From the NCBI RefSeq assembly GCF_001625695.1, contig NZ_AUXY01000069.1, forward strand, positions 1 to 64,000: a DNA stretch of 64,000 nucleotides, given 5' to 3'. The translations under genes were made by a program, and so were the position numbers. The DNA is from Pseudoalteromonas luteoviolacea H33-S (GTDB lineage Bacteria; Pseudomonadota; Gammaproteobacteria; Enterobacterales; Alteromonadaceae). Below are positions 52,631 through 64,000 of this stretch, piece after piece (positions within the stretch are counted from its first letter, which is position 1; every line of letters starts with the position of its first letter). The notes under the pieces were generated by a model. It was not told where the DNA came from, did not search any database, and was given only the letters and a program-made list of their open reading frames with translations.

Positions 52631-52648
52631 TGTAATTATATGTTTACG
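52631..52648. promoter_or_regulatory. TyrR/PhhR-like operator upstream of phhA
   Basis: TGTAATTATATGTTTACG matches the TyrR box TGTAAA-N6-TTTACA at 10 of 12 positions. It lies about 130 bp upstream of phhA. TyrR-family regulators control aromatic amino-acid genes including phhAB in other bacteria. No tyrR gene is in this window. Confidence 0.5.
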
Positions 52649-52778
52649 ATTTTTGGGTTCTTCAGGTAGGCCATTTTAGGTCTACCTATTAATATTTTGC
52701 TCACTTTTACATAGTATCGAGATAACAGGTTTGAACGCTCCACCACCAGAAGTGGAGATCAAGATAAAGAAGGTTACT

Positions 52779-53576
52779 ATGGCTAAATCTAGTAAATACA
52801 CTTCCAAGCAGCCTAATGAGCAAGGCATCATTGAGTGGAGTGAAGAAGAAAATAAAATTTGGTCTGAGCTGGTTGCAAGACAGCTTAAATGTATCGAAGG
52901 CAAGGCATGTGATGAATACATGGAAGGTCTGAAGAAGATCAACCTACCTCACGATCGAATCCCTCAACTGCACGAAATTAACGCTGTACTTGAAAGAGAG
53001 ACTGGATGGCAAGTTGCACCAGTACCTGCATTAATCGATTTTGATGAATTTTTTAGATTACTTGCCAACAAGCAATTCCCAGTTGCCACGTTTATTCGAT
53101 CTCGTGAAGAATTTGACTACCTTCAAGAGCCTGATATTTTCCATGAAATATTTGGCCACTGTGCCATGTTAACAAACCCAGCGTTTGCTGAGTTTACACA
53201 TAAATATGGTCAACTAGGTTACGCAGCAGAGAAAAAAGACCGTGTATATCTTGCGCGTTTATACTGGTTTACAGTTGAGTTTGGCCTAATGCAAACTGAT
53301 AACGGTTTGCGTATTTACGGCGGCGGTGTTTTATCTAGCCCAGGTGAAACTCAATACGTGTATTCAGATACACCAGAGATTAACAAACTTGAAGCTTTAG
53401 ATGTACTGCGTACACCATATCGTATTGATATCATGCAGCCTTTGTACTACACCATTAATTCGATAGATGATCTGTTTGATATTTCTCAAATGGATATCAT
53501 GGCATTAGTAGAAAAGGCAAAAGAATTAGGGCTGTTTGAGCCAAAATTTCCACCTAAAAACAAATTAGCAAGTTAA
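52779..53576 (+). CDS. phhA: Phenylalanine-4-hydroxylase
   Basis: PhhA converts phenylalanine to tyrosine with a tetrahydropterin cofactor and iron. The start at 52779 ([11 protein letters not shown]) has AAGAAGG upstream. A start at 52731 would add 16 residues. The iron site is clear: [13 protein letters not shown] gives two His ligands and [10 protein letters not shown] the Glu. The protein is 265 residues, typical of the bacterial monodomain form. phhB follows by 10 bases and recycles the pterin. Confidence 0.97.
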   Translation: MAKSSKYTSKQPNEQGIIEWSEEENKIWSELVARQLKCIEGKACDEYMEGLKKINLPHDRIPQLHEINAVLERETGWQVAPVPALIDFDEFFRLLANKQFPVATFIRSREEFDYLQEPDIFHEIFGHCAMLTNPAFAEFTHKYGQLGYAAEKKDRVYLARLYWFTVEFGLMQTDNGLRIYGGGVLSSPGETQYVYSDTPEINKLEALDVLRTPYRIDIMQPLYYTINSIDDLFDISQMDIMALVEKAKELGLFEPKFPPKNKLAS

Positions 53577-53586
53577 GGAACCACCG

Positions 53587-53931
53587 ATGTCTGATTTAAG
53601 TGCACAAAAATGTGAAGCGTGTCGTGCGGATGCGCCAAAAGTGTCAGATGAAGAGTTAGCAGTATTAATTAAGCAGATCCCTGATTGGGTACCTGAAGTG
53701 CGTGACGGTATCATGCAATTAGAAAGAGTTTATAAGTTCAAAAACTTTAAACAAGCACTTGAGTTTACAAATAAAGTGGGTGATATGGCTGAAGATGAAG
53801 GTCACCATCCAGGTTTGTTAACTGAGTGGGGTAAAGTGACTGTGACTTGGTGGAGCCATTCAATTAAAGGTCTTCACAAAAATGACTTTATCTGTGCATC
53901 AAAAACCGACGAAGTTTTCGCAGCACTATAA
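53587..53931 (+). CDS. phhB: Pterin-4-alpha-carbinolamine dehydratase
   Basis: A 114-residue enzyme that dehydrates the hydroxypterin made by PhhA so the cofactor can be reused. The family motif [33 protein letters not shown] is intact with its conserved His pair. It is in one operon with phhA. Confidence 0.97.
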   Translation: MSDLSAQKCEACRADAPKVSDEELAVLIKQIPDWVPEVRDGIMQLERVYKFKNFKQALEFTNKVGDMAEDEGHHPGLLTEWGKVTVTWWSHSIKGLHKNDFICASKTDEVFAAL

Positions 53932-53950
53932 GAGTTTATTTCGGAATGTT

Positions 53951-53974
53951 AAGGGCGCCATGTGCGCCTTTTTT
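53951..53974. terminator. phhAB terminator
   Basis: GGCGC and GCGCC pair around CATGT, followed by T6. barA converges from the other side and may use the same hairpin, though its T-run is weaker. Confidence 0.82.
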
Positions 53975-54016
53975 ATTGCCCAAAGGAAACAGAAGGCAAT
54001 CTGTTTCCTTTATTGT

Positions 54017-56785
54017 TTATAAGCTTGAAGAAGCGGTTATTTCAGCGTCACGGTTTAGATTCGAGAGTTCATCGATAAGATCCAGTACCTCTGGTTCGAC
54101 AAAGTCAAACCCTTTGTCTTGTTTCAATGCAGTTTCAATGGTCTCAGCCAGCATTTTGAGTTTAGGTACTCCTGTATAGCAACAGGCACCATGGAACTTG
54201 TGCACAATTTTTAATAGCTGTTCAGGGTCTTCTTGTTCACTGGCTTCGTTTAAATGGTCGATGGTCTCAGGCACGCTTTGCAGTAACATATTCAGCATTT
54301 CAAGTGCTAAATGGGGTTTGTTACCAGAGCGCTGTAGAGCGAGATTCCAATCAAGCAAGTGACTCTCAAAAGGGGCCACACTGCTGACCATTTGTTCTTC
54401 CTTTTGCTCTCGCTCTAGGGGGGAAGTTGCGCTGTGGTCACAAATGATCTGTTTCAACATATCTTCATCGATGGGTTTTGTCATATAGCCGCTAAACCCA
54501 TCTTTGACTAGCTGCTCTTTCTCTCCTGCGAGTGCATGGGCTGTTACTGCTATGATGGGCGTATCATCATTCATGGATGACTCTTTGATGCTTTTACACG
54601 CAGTTATGCCATCCATAATTGGCATTTGAATATCCATGAATATCAAATCATATTTATGGGTTTTGCACAGCCCAACAGCCTGCGCACCATTGTGTGCTGT
54701 TTCAATGGTTTCAACTTGCTCTTCTAAAAGGGTATATAGCAACTTTAAGTTGGCATCATTGTCATCTGCAATGAGCACTTTTAGCGGCAAGTGAGTTGCG
54801 TTACTCGTCTCTATAGACAGATCCGGGTGGTCTAAGCGATAAGGGGCTGCCAGCATTTCACATAACTTTCTGTGATGCAGTGGTTTACTGATGCAGGCGT
54901 CAGCGCCACTGCCAATCAAAGATTCACGCATGTTGTGAGAAATGGTATTGACCATCAGATATAAATAATCTGCTTTTTCTCGAGCTCGATTGATATAGTT
55001 TTTAACGGTTTGCATATCGTCGACGGTAGCCATATTACCAACGAGACAAATATCATAGCTAAACTCTTGCTCCAAAGCTGTAAAGAAAGCTTCATCGCTA
55101 TCACACACTGTCACTTGCATATGCCAGCTTTCAATTTGCGCGATGACAGCATTTCGCGTGTGTTCTTGCGGTTCAAAATACAAAACACGTTTGTTTTCTA
55201 AAGGTCGACATGGCAAATCATCATTAAATAAACGGCTTGGCAAATTAAAAATAGCATTAAATGTGAAGCATGAGCCGTTACCTAAGGCTGAGTTTAGCGT
55301 GATCCTGCCTTGCATGACCTCAACGATATGCTTAGTAATAATTAGGCCAAGGCCCGTACCACCAAACTTACGAGTGATACTGGTGTCTGCTTGTGCGAAA
55401 GGCGTAAATAGGGTGTCTTGCTTTTCTTGCGCGATACCGAGGCCAGTATCACTGACTGAAACGAGTAAAGAGGTTTGTGAGTCTCCCTTTAAGCGGTGGC
55501 TGATATCAACTTTAACTGAGCCCTTTTCAGTAAACTTAATTGCATTACTGATTAAATTAATAAGTACCTGTTTAAAGCGAGTGGGATCACCGACTAGGTT
55601 GTCAGGTACTTGGCGATTGACAGCAATTGATAACTCTAATTGTTTCTCATAAGCGCTTGGTGCAAGCAATGTCATCACTTCATTAACTGCATCGCGCAGT
55701 TGGAATTGGATGTTTTCCAGCTCCATCGCACCGGCTTCAAGTTTAGAGAAGTCCAGAATATCACTGATGATAGTAAGTAGACTGTTTGCAGAGAGCTCGA
55801 TGGTATCCAAGTAGTCTTTTTGATGTTTGTTAAGCGGTGTTTTATAAAGCTGCCTTGTAAAACCAATTACGCCGTTCAGCGGGGTTCTGAGTTCATGACT
55901 CATTTTTGCTAAAAAGTCTGACTTAACGCGGTTAGCAACTTGTGCTTCTTTTTTTGCAATATTGAGCTGAATATTTTGCGTTTCATACTGTTCTAAGGTT
56001 TCTCGGTAGTCACTAGTGGCTTGATCAATATGCTTTTGCATTTCATCTCTTTGTCCGACCATTTTCTCACTGATGGTGACAAGACCTTGTCGCATCATGT
56101 CAAACTCGCCTTGCATTTGCTCACTGACCCCGATATCCGTTTTACCTTCAATGAGCTTGTCTGTTGCAAGCTGTAATTGGGAGAGCGGGGTGGAGAACAT
56201 GCGACTTAAGCGAGTGGACAGGAATACACTTAAAAATAAGGCGCCAAGAATTATCGTGCCACTGAGTAATAATGCTTTTTGTTGTCCGATAATGGCTTGA
56301 TCTTGGCTGATTTCAACCATTAATACCGCGATTGTTTTTGCATGGGCATCTTGCCAAGTTTCACCGGTGCCATAGTACTTAACTGGTGCAAAAATCACAT
56401 AGTTGTTACGTAATTTTTGGGCTTCCGTGGCATGCAGTGCAGCAACATTTCCTCGATAGTGCAAATCATTAAATTCACTATGGTAGTTACTGGTCATGAT
56501 GAGCTGATTATGCAAGTCAAATACCGCAATGCTGTTAACGAGCGATGCGTGTTGATTGTGTGCTTTGGTAATGATGCTATGGAGTTTGGCTTTATCTTTA
56601 GAGTCTAAGGGCTGTTCTACTGTCATCGCCAGTGAATTGGCAATACTGGTGCCTTGCTGTTTAAGGATTTGTTCAAGCTCTACGTAGCGATTTATAGTAA
56701 AATAGCCCCCAAGTATTAAACCGATTAACACCGTCGGGATCAGGGTAAGCAATAAAACGCTATCGCGTAAGCTTAATTTAGACAT
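54017..56785 (-). CDS. barA: Hybrid sensor histidine kinase BarA
   Basis: A 922-residue tripartite kinase. TM1 (about 9-29) and TM2 (about 172-190) flank a periplasmic loop, and HAMP follows. The HisKA box FLAKMSHELRTPLNGVIGF has its His near 296, with an HATPase domain to about 520 (GTGLGLIITKHIVEVM). A first receiver-like segment (about 530-650) lacks the usual Asp and looks inactive. The second receiver (about 670-790) has D in LIFMDIQMPIMDG. The HPt domain near 860 has His in HKFHGACCYTG. BarA phosphorylates UvrY/GacA, controlling Csr small RNAs. It is divergent from rlmD, as in E. coli. Confidence 0.94.
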   Translation of the reverse strand: MSKLSLRDSVLLLTLIPTVLIGLILGGYFTINRYVELEQILKQQGTSIANSLAMTVEQPLDSKDKAKLHSIITKAHNQHASLVNSIAVFDLHNQLIMTSNYHSEFNDLHYRGNVAALHATEAQKLRNNYVIFAPVKYYGTGETWQDAHAKTIAVLMVEISQDQAIIGQQKALLLSGTIILGALFLSVFLSTRLSRMFSTPLSQLQLATDKLIEGKTDIGVSEQMQGEFDMMRQGLVTISEKMVGQRDEMQKHIDQATSDYRETLEQYETQNIQLNIAKKEAQVANRVKSDFLAKMSHELRTPLNGVIGFTRQLYKTPLNKHQKDYLDTIELSANSLLTIISDILDFSKLEAGAMELENIQFQLRDAVNEVMTLLAPSAYEKQLELSIAVNRQVPDNLVGDPTRFKQVLINLISNAIKFTEKGSVKVDISHRLKGDSQTSLLVSVSDTGLGIAQEKQDTLFTPFAQADTSITRKFGGTGLGLIITKHIVEVMQGRITLNSALGNGSCFTFNAIFNLPSRLFNDDLPCRPLENKRVLYFEPQEHTRNAVIAQIESWHMQVTVCDSDEAFFTALEQEFSYDICLVGNMATVDDMQTVKNYINRAREKADYLYLMVNTISHNMRESLIGSGADACISKPLHHRKLCEMLAAPYRLDHPDLSIETSNATHLPLKVLIADDNDANLKLLYTLLEEQVETIETAHNGAQAVGLCKTHKYDLIFMDIQMPIMDGITACKSIKESSMNDDTPIIAVTAHALAGEKEQLVKDGFSGYMTKPIDEDMLKQIICDHSATSPLEREQKEEQMVSSVAPFESHLLDWNLALQRSGNKPHLALEMLNMLLQSVPETIDHLNEASEQEDPEQLLKIVHKFHGACCYTGVPKLKMLAETIETALKQDKGFDFVEPEVLDLIDELSNLNRDAEITASSSL

Positions 56786-56867
56786 ATTGAGCGATATAAA
56801 ACTTTGATAATTATGAACTCTAGAGTAGCGAGTTCATAGGTGTTTAGCAATGTATAAGGGGCGGTAC

Positions 56868-58181
56868 ATGGCACAAATTTTCCGTGCTAAAAAAACATCT
56901 GGTAAAGGTGAGGTGATGGAAGTGGGTATTGACTCACTCGATCATCAAGGGCGAGGTGTAGCAAAATACAAAGGTAAAGTTGGTTTTATTGAAGGCGCTT
57001 TGCCTGGTGAGCGAGTTAAAATCAGGGTATCTCAACAAAAAGCGAAACTCTTTGAAGGTGTGGTTGAAAAAGTGATCACCGCAAGTGAGCAGCGCGTTGA
57101 TGCATTTTGCCCTCACTATCAGCAATGTGGCGGCTGTTCATTGCAGCATTTAGACAAATCAGCGCAGCTAGGGCACAAGCAATTAGCAGTAGAAAAGTTG
57201 TTTTCCAAGTTTTCAGGTACTGATGTACTGCCATGGGCTAACCCAATTGAAAGCGACGGCAGGCATTATCGTCGAGCTGCCCGCATCGCGACGTATTTTG
57301 ATAAAAAAGAAAAAGTACTCAAGCTTGGCTTTCGAGCAGCAAAATCAAAGAAGTTGGTCGATGTGGTTGACTGTGGCGTATTAACTCAGGTGTACCAATC
57401 CGTTTTTGTTGACCTCAGAGAGATATTGAATAGCCATTCACAGCTAAGAAGTGTCAGCCATATTCAATTATGTGAAGCTGACAACGCCCCGTACGTCCTT
57501 TTGCGTCATACCAAAGCAATTGACGATGAAGTTAAGCAAGGCGTATATACTCAGTTTGAGCAAAAAGGGTGGCGAGTCGTTTGGGATGATGGCAATGAAG
57601 AGCCATATTATTCAGCCTTACCTGAGTATCAAGTTGGTGGCACGGAATTTCAGTTTAGACTGAATAACTTTATTCAAGTGAATGCTGCTGTTAACTCAGC
57701 CATGCTAGATCAAGCGCTGAATTGGCTAGAGTTAACAGGGCAGGAAAAGGTCCTTGATCTGTTTTGTGGCATTGGTAATTTTTCGTTATTGTTCGCAAAA
57801 CAAGCTAAGCAAGTAATTGGTGTCGAGGGAGTGGCTTCTTCGGTTGCAATGGCGACGCAAAATGCGCACACTAACAACATCGACAATGCACAGTTTTTCC
57901 AGTTTGATTTGACGCAAGAAATGGCTTCTGCACAGTGGTTTAGTCAAGAGCTAGACACTTTGGTATTAGACCCTTCTCGTACAGGCGCATACGATGTATT
58001 AAAGCAATTGCCATTGGGGCAATTTAATCAAGTGCTCTATGTGTCATGCGATCCCGTTACTTTGGCTCGAGATAGCGCGTTAATTTTGCAGGCTGGATTT
58101 ACTGCAAGCAAGGTTGCACTGATGGATATGTTCCCACACACCGGACATATTGAAACAATGGCGTTGTTCCAAAGGAGGTAG
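56868..58181 (+). CDS. rlmD: 23S rRNA (uracil(1939)-C(5))-methyltransferase RlmD
   Basis: A 437-residue SAM-dependent methyltransferase. The start at 56868 (MAQIFRAKKTS) has AAGGGG upstream. A start at 56850 would add six residues. A TRAM domain (about 15-70, IDSLDHQGRGVAKYKGKVGFIEGALPGE) comes first. The 4Fe-4S site CPHYQQCGGCSLQH follows. The methyltransferase core has VLDLFCGIGNFSLLFA and the catalytic Cys in YVSCDPVTLARD. relA begins 6 bases after the stop. Confidence 0.97.
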   Translation: MAQIFRAKKTSGKGEVMEVGIDSLDHQGRGVAKYKGKVGFIEGALPGERVKIRVSQQKAKLFEGVVEKVITASEQRVDAFCPHYQQCGGCSLQHLDKSAQLGHKQLAVEKLFSKFSGTDVLPWANPIESDGRHYRRAARIATYFDKKEKVLKLGFRAAKSKKLVDVVDCGVLTQVYQSVFVDLREILNSHSQLRSVSHIQLCEADNAPYVLLRHTKAIDDEVKQGVYTQFEQKGWRVVWDDGNEEPYYSALPEYQVGGTEFQFRLNNFIQVNAAVNSAMLDQALNWLELTGQEKVLDLFCGIGNFSLLFAKQAKQVIGVEGVASSVAMATQNAHTNNIDNAQFFQFDLTQEMASAQWFSQELDTLVLDPSRTGAYDVLKQLPLGQFNQVLYVSCDPVTLARDSALILQAGFTASKVALMDMFPHTGHIETMALFQRR

Positions 58182-58187
58182 TCAATA

Positions 58188-60344
58188 ATGGTAGCGACTC
58201 GCCAATCTCACCATACCACTTTGCCAGCAGATTTTGACGCGCGATTAGCGTTGTTAAAGCTGTCAGAGGATAAAACCGATCGACTCAGTGAGGCATATGC
58301 TTTGTGCCCCGCAGAAACCAATGAAGATCTGTTAGAAAAAGCCATTGAGATGGTTGAGATCTTGGCTGAGCTGAATTTTGACTCAGAATCCCTCGCGGGG
58401 GCATTTTTAACCCCTTATTTTATTGCTCAGCAACTTGATATTGAAGCGGTTGAAAAAGCGCTTGGTGAAAACATTGCCCTGTTGCTCAAAGGCGTTGAGC
58501 AAATGGCGTCAATCAGCACCTTGGCTCATCAGAGCAAAGGGAATGTCCAAATTGATAAAATTCGTCGCATGCTATTGGCGATGGTAGAAGATGTGCGCGC
58601 GGTGGTGATCAAGCTTGCGGAGCAGATCTGCTACCTCCGAAGTGTGAAAGACGCGTCTGAAGAAGAGCGTGTGGTTGCAGCAAAAACAACCGCCAATATT
58701 TTTGCCCCACTGGCCAATCGTCTGGGTATTGGCCAACTAAAGTGGGAACTTGAAGATCTCTCGTTTCGTTATTTACATCCTGGCAGCTATAAAACCATTG
58801 CTAAAAAGCTGGCTGATAAACGCCTTGCACGAGAAGCGTATATGAGCGACATGGTCTCAGCTGTGCAGCAAAAGCTGGCTGACGCTAATGTAAAAGCAGA
58901 GGTGTATGGTCGTCCAAAGCACATCTTTAGTATTTATAAAAAGATGTCGCAAAAAAATTATGAGTTCGAGCAGTTATTTGATATCCGCGCTATGCGTATC
59001 GTGGTTGACCAATTGCAGGATTGTTACGCTGCTCTTGGTATTGTGCATACAAACTGGCGCCATCTGAATAAAGAGTTCGATGATTATGTCGCAACGCCTA
59101 AGCCAAATGGCTATCAGTCTATTCACACTGTTGTGTTTGGACCTGAAGGCAAGACAGTCGAAATCCAGATCCGTACTCATGATATGCATAAAGATGCTGA
59201 GATGGGGGTCGCGGCACATTGGATGTATAAAGAAGGTGCACTGCCTGGACGCGGCTCGGGTTATGAGCAAAAAATTAGTTGGCTAAGAAAGCTACTGCAA
59301 TGGCAAGAAGAAGTGGTTGATGGTAGTGAGTTTGCCGAGGAACTTAAAAATCAAGTCGTGGAAGATCGCGTGTATGTATTTACGCCACGCGGAGATATTT
59401 TTGATTTGCCACTGGGCTCAACACCGCTGGATTTTGCTTATTATATTCACTCAAATGTCGGACATCGCTGCATTGGTGCTAAGGTTTTTGGCAAAATTGT
59501 CCCGTTTACGTATAAGCTGTCTACTGGTGATCAAATAGAGATATTAACGCAGAAAAACCCATCTCCAAGTCGTGATTGGCTTAATCCATCTTTGGGTTAT
59601 ATATACTCTTCTCGGGCACGCAGCAAAATTCACCACTGGTTTAAACAGCAAGACAGAGATAAAAATCTGCAAGCGGGTAAGGAGATTCTAGATAGTCACT
59701 TACAAAAGTTGGATATCGGTTACAAAGAATTAGAGCCAGCCATTGAGCGCTTTAACTTTAGAGAGCTAGATGACTTGATGGTGGCGATTGGTGCGGGCGA
59801 TGTGCGTATCAATCAGTTCTTGAACTTTATACAGGATAAACCTGAGGTTGAGCCTAAATTAAAGCTCAGCACACGTAAAAAACATAAAGGCGATAAAAAC
59901 GGGATTGTGGTTGAAGGTGTGGGCAGCTTGCTGAGCCATGTTGCTAAATGTTGTCAGCCTGTACCGGGTGATGAGATAGTGGGCTACATTACGCAAGGCC
60001 GAGGTATCGCGGTACACCGTGCTGATTGTGACTCATTTGCACATATTACGCAGCAGCATCCTGAGCGAGAAATTGCCGTGAGTTGGTCTGAAGATGTGCA
60101 ATCATTTTATGAGATAACCATTCGCATCGAAGCCAATGACAGGCAGGGCCTTATTCGTGATATCAGTGCCATTTTAGCGAATGAAAAAGTCAATGTGCTC
60201 AACATGAATGTGCAAACACAGCATGAAAAAGGGGTTGCCATTTTCACAATGAAAATTGAAGTGGGTGATTTATCTGCGACGAATCGCTTACTGACTAAAT
60301 TGCTGCAAACCGAAGGCGTGTTTGAAGCGAAGCGACAACATTGA
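58188..60344 (+). CDS. relA: (p)ppGpp synthetase RelA
   Basis: A 718-residue ribosome-associated synthetase making (p)ppGpp when uncharged tRNA enters the A site. GGAGG lies before the ATG. The N-terminal HD region lacks the metal-binding His-Asp pair, as expected for a RelA-type protein without hydrolase activity. The synthetase domain has FDIRAMRIVVDQLQDCYAALG and TPKPNGYQSIHT. TGS (VYVFTPRGDIFDLPLGSTPLDFAYYIH), zinc-finger/RIS (AKCCQPVPGDEIVGY) and ACT domains follow. Confidence 0.98.
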   Translation: MVATRQSHHTTLPADFDARLALLKLSEDKTDRLSEAYALCPAETNEDLLEKAIEMVEILAELNFDSESLAGAFLTPYFIAQQLDIEAVEKALGENIALLLKGVEQMASISTLAHQSKGNVQIDKIRRMLLAMVEDVRAVVIKLAEQICYLRSVKDASEEERVVAAKTTANIFAPLANRLGIGQLKWELEDLSFRYLHPGSYKTIAKKLADKRLAREAYMSDMVSAVQQKLADANVKAEVYGRPKHIFSIYKKMSQKNYEFEQLFDIRAMRIVVDQLQDCYAALGIVHTNWRHLNKEFDDYVATPKPNGYQSIHTVVFGPEGKTVEIQIRTHDMHKDAEMGVAAHWMYKEGALPGRGSGYEQKISWLRKLLQWQEEVVDGSEFAEELKNQVVEDRVYVFTPRGDIFDLPLGSTPLDFAYYIHSNVGHRCIGAKVFGKIVPFTYKLSTGDQIEILTQKNPSPSRDWLNPSLGYIYSSRARSKIHHWFKQQDRDKNLQAGKEILDSHLQKLDIGYKELEPAIERFNFRELDDLMVAIGAGDVRINQFLNFIQDKPEVEPKLKLSTRKKHKGDKNGIVVEGVGSLLSHVAKCCQPVPGDEIVGYITQGRGIAVHRADCDSFAHITQQHPEREIAVSWSEDVQSFYEITIRIEANDRQGLIRDISAILANEKVNVLNMNVQTQHEKGVAIFTMKIEVGDLSATNRLLTKLLQTEGVFEAKRQH

Positions 60345-60353
60345 GAGTAAACA

Positions 60354-61133
60354 ATGAGTGAAAATATACATCGATTGCTAGAGATCATGGCCACGCTGCG
60401 CGACCCACAGAAAGGGTGTGATTGGGATAAGCAGCAAGATTTTAGCTCTATTGTGCCTCATACCCTTGAAGAGGCGCATGAGGTGGCTGATGCCATTGAG
60501 CAGCAAGATTATGTAGCGCTTAAAGATGAACTGGGAGATCTGCTATTTCAAGTGATCTTTTATGCTCAGCTTGGTAAAGAAGCAGGGCTATTTGATTTTG
60601 AGTCTATTATCGCTGGACTCAATGACAAACTGGTTAGGCGTCATCCCCATGTCTTCGATAAAAAAGCGTCATTGACTGAGCAGGAGCTGGATGCACAGTG
60701 GGAAGCGATTAAACAATCAGAGCGTAAAGAAAAGCCCGAATTTGGTGCTGATGTGCTGCAAGGTCTGCCTGCACTTACTCGTGCTAAAAAAATTCAAAAG
60801 CGTGCGGCGTCATTAGGGTTTGATTGGCCAGACTATCAAGGTGCGTTAGACAAGGTTGAAGAAGAGGTCGATGAAGTAAAAGAAGCCTTAGCGCATGATC
60901 CCTATTCTGAGCACAGTGCAGAAGAGCTAGGTGATTTATTGTTTGCCACGGTGAATGTTATTCGTCATACGAAACGCGACCCTGAACAACTGTTACGCCA
61001 AGCAACACGAAAATTTAGCAATCGCTTTGTGCAAATTGAAGGGGTTTTGGCTAAGCAAAACTTAACCTTAGAAGAGGCAAGCCTTGCACAAATGGATGAG
61101 GCTTGGGAGCTGATAAAAAAGCGTGCAAAGTAA
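60354..61133 (+). CDS. mazG: Nucleoside triphosphate pyrophosphohydrolase MazG
   Basis: A 259-residue protein with two MazG domains. The first has the metal motif EEAHEVADAIEQ ... DELGDLLFQVIFYA and the second EEEVDEVKEALAH ... EELGDLLFATVNVIRH. MazG hydrolyses NTPs, and in E. coli it lowers (p)ppGpp after stress, so its place 9 bases after relA is functional as well as conserved. Length and order match E. coli MazG. Confidence 0.97.
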   Translation: MSENIHRLLEIMATLRDPQKGCDWDKQQDFSSIVPHTLEEAHEVADAIEQQDYVALKDELGDLLFQVIFYAQLGKEAGLFDFESIIAGLNDKLVRRHPHVFDKKASLTEQELDAQWEAIKQSERKEKPEFGADVLQGLPALTRAKKIQKRAASLGFDWPDYQGALDKVEEEVDEVKEALAHDPYSEHSAEELGDLLFATVNVIRHTKRDPEQLLRQATRKFSNRFVQIEGVLAKQNLTLEEASLAQMDEAWELIKKRAK

Positions 61134-61232
61134 ATCCGCTGCTTGAGTAGACAATTTTTGCTGGATTGCTAATCACGTTTTTGCTATACTATCGCCCCGT
61201 CTTGATTCTTATTTAAATTCCATTTTCCTTGA

Positions 61233-62882
<1,650 letters not shown>

Positions 62883-62885
62883 AGG

Positions 62886-62916
62886 AAAAGCCGTGCACGA
62901 GTGCACGGCTTTTTTG
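62886..62916 (+). terminator. pyrG terminator
   Basis: AAAAGCCGTGCAC and GTGCACGGCTTTT pair perfectly around GA, ending in a T6 run. Confidence 0.95.
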
Positions 62917-62920
62917 TTTT

Positions 62921-64000
<1,080 letters not shown>

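Noticed and set aside
55143..55652. 169-residue frame antisense to barA
   Set aside because: Shadow of the conserved kinase domain; no start signal and no recognisable motif.

Overview
This looks like a chromosomal window from a marine gammaproteobacterium of the Alteromonadales, most likely Pseudoalteromonas or a close relative. The evidence is gene order and protein sequence: fimV-truA-accD-folC-SPOR-cvpA-purF, tig-clpP-clpX-lon-hupB-ppiD, pspF/pspABC-ycjXF next to sapABCDF, and barA-rlmD-relA-mazG-pyrG-eno. G+C looks moderate. The genus is inferred, not proven. I saw no insertion sequence, prophage or CRISPR array.

Layout. (1) 1-7.7 kb: the 3' end of fimV, then truA, accD, folC, a DedD-like SPOR protein, cvpA and purF. 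(2) 7.7-9.3 kb: a Yip1-family membrane protein, divergent from miaE. (3) 9.3-25.3 kb: an exopolysaccharide (EPS) locus. One arm runs on the minus strand: Wzx-like flippase and a GT2; then Wza-like exporter, Wzz-like co-polymerase and Wzy-like polymerase; then a sigma-54-type response regulator; then a lipoprotein and an LruC-domain secreted protein. The other arm runs on the plus strand: a GT-A enzyme; a GT26 enzyme with a WcaJ-type initiating transferase; then a pyruvyl transferase with a GT2. (4) 25.4-31.8 kb: lpxH, ppiB, cysS, three small envelope or unknown genes, folD, and five tRNA genes (Pro, Arg, His, Pro, Pro). (5) 32-40.7 kb: the trigger factor, ClpXP, Lon, HU, PpiD protein-quality block. 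(6) 40.8-51.2 kb: sapFDCBA and pspF on the minus strand, divergent from pspABC-ycjX-ycjF. (7) 51.4-54 kb: methionine gamma-lyase and phhAB. (8) 54-64 kb: barA (minus), then rlmD, relA, mazG, pyrG and the start of eno.

The most interesting system is the EPS locus. Five of its transcription units have sequences matching -24/-12 sigma-54 promoters just before the first gene. Each also has a TTTGCAAA-like palindrome, usually paired, 60-110 bp upstream. The locus encodes its own NtrC-family response regulator with a GAFSGA loop, so these sites are predicted to be its enhancers. If so, sigma-54 would switch on the polysaccharide assembly genes together with the LruC protein and its partner lipoprotein, which may be matrix or surface components. 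A second sigma-54 circuit (PspF acting on pspA) lies in the same window, with a 20-bp tandem repeat as its likely enhancer.

Other points of interest are a GT26 enzyme carrying what looks like a decayed initiating-transferase domain, a strongly foldable leader before tig, a nested inverted repeat between clpP and clpX, a heat-shock-type promoter before lon, and several perfect dyads in intergenic DNA.
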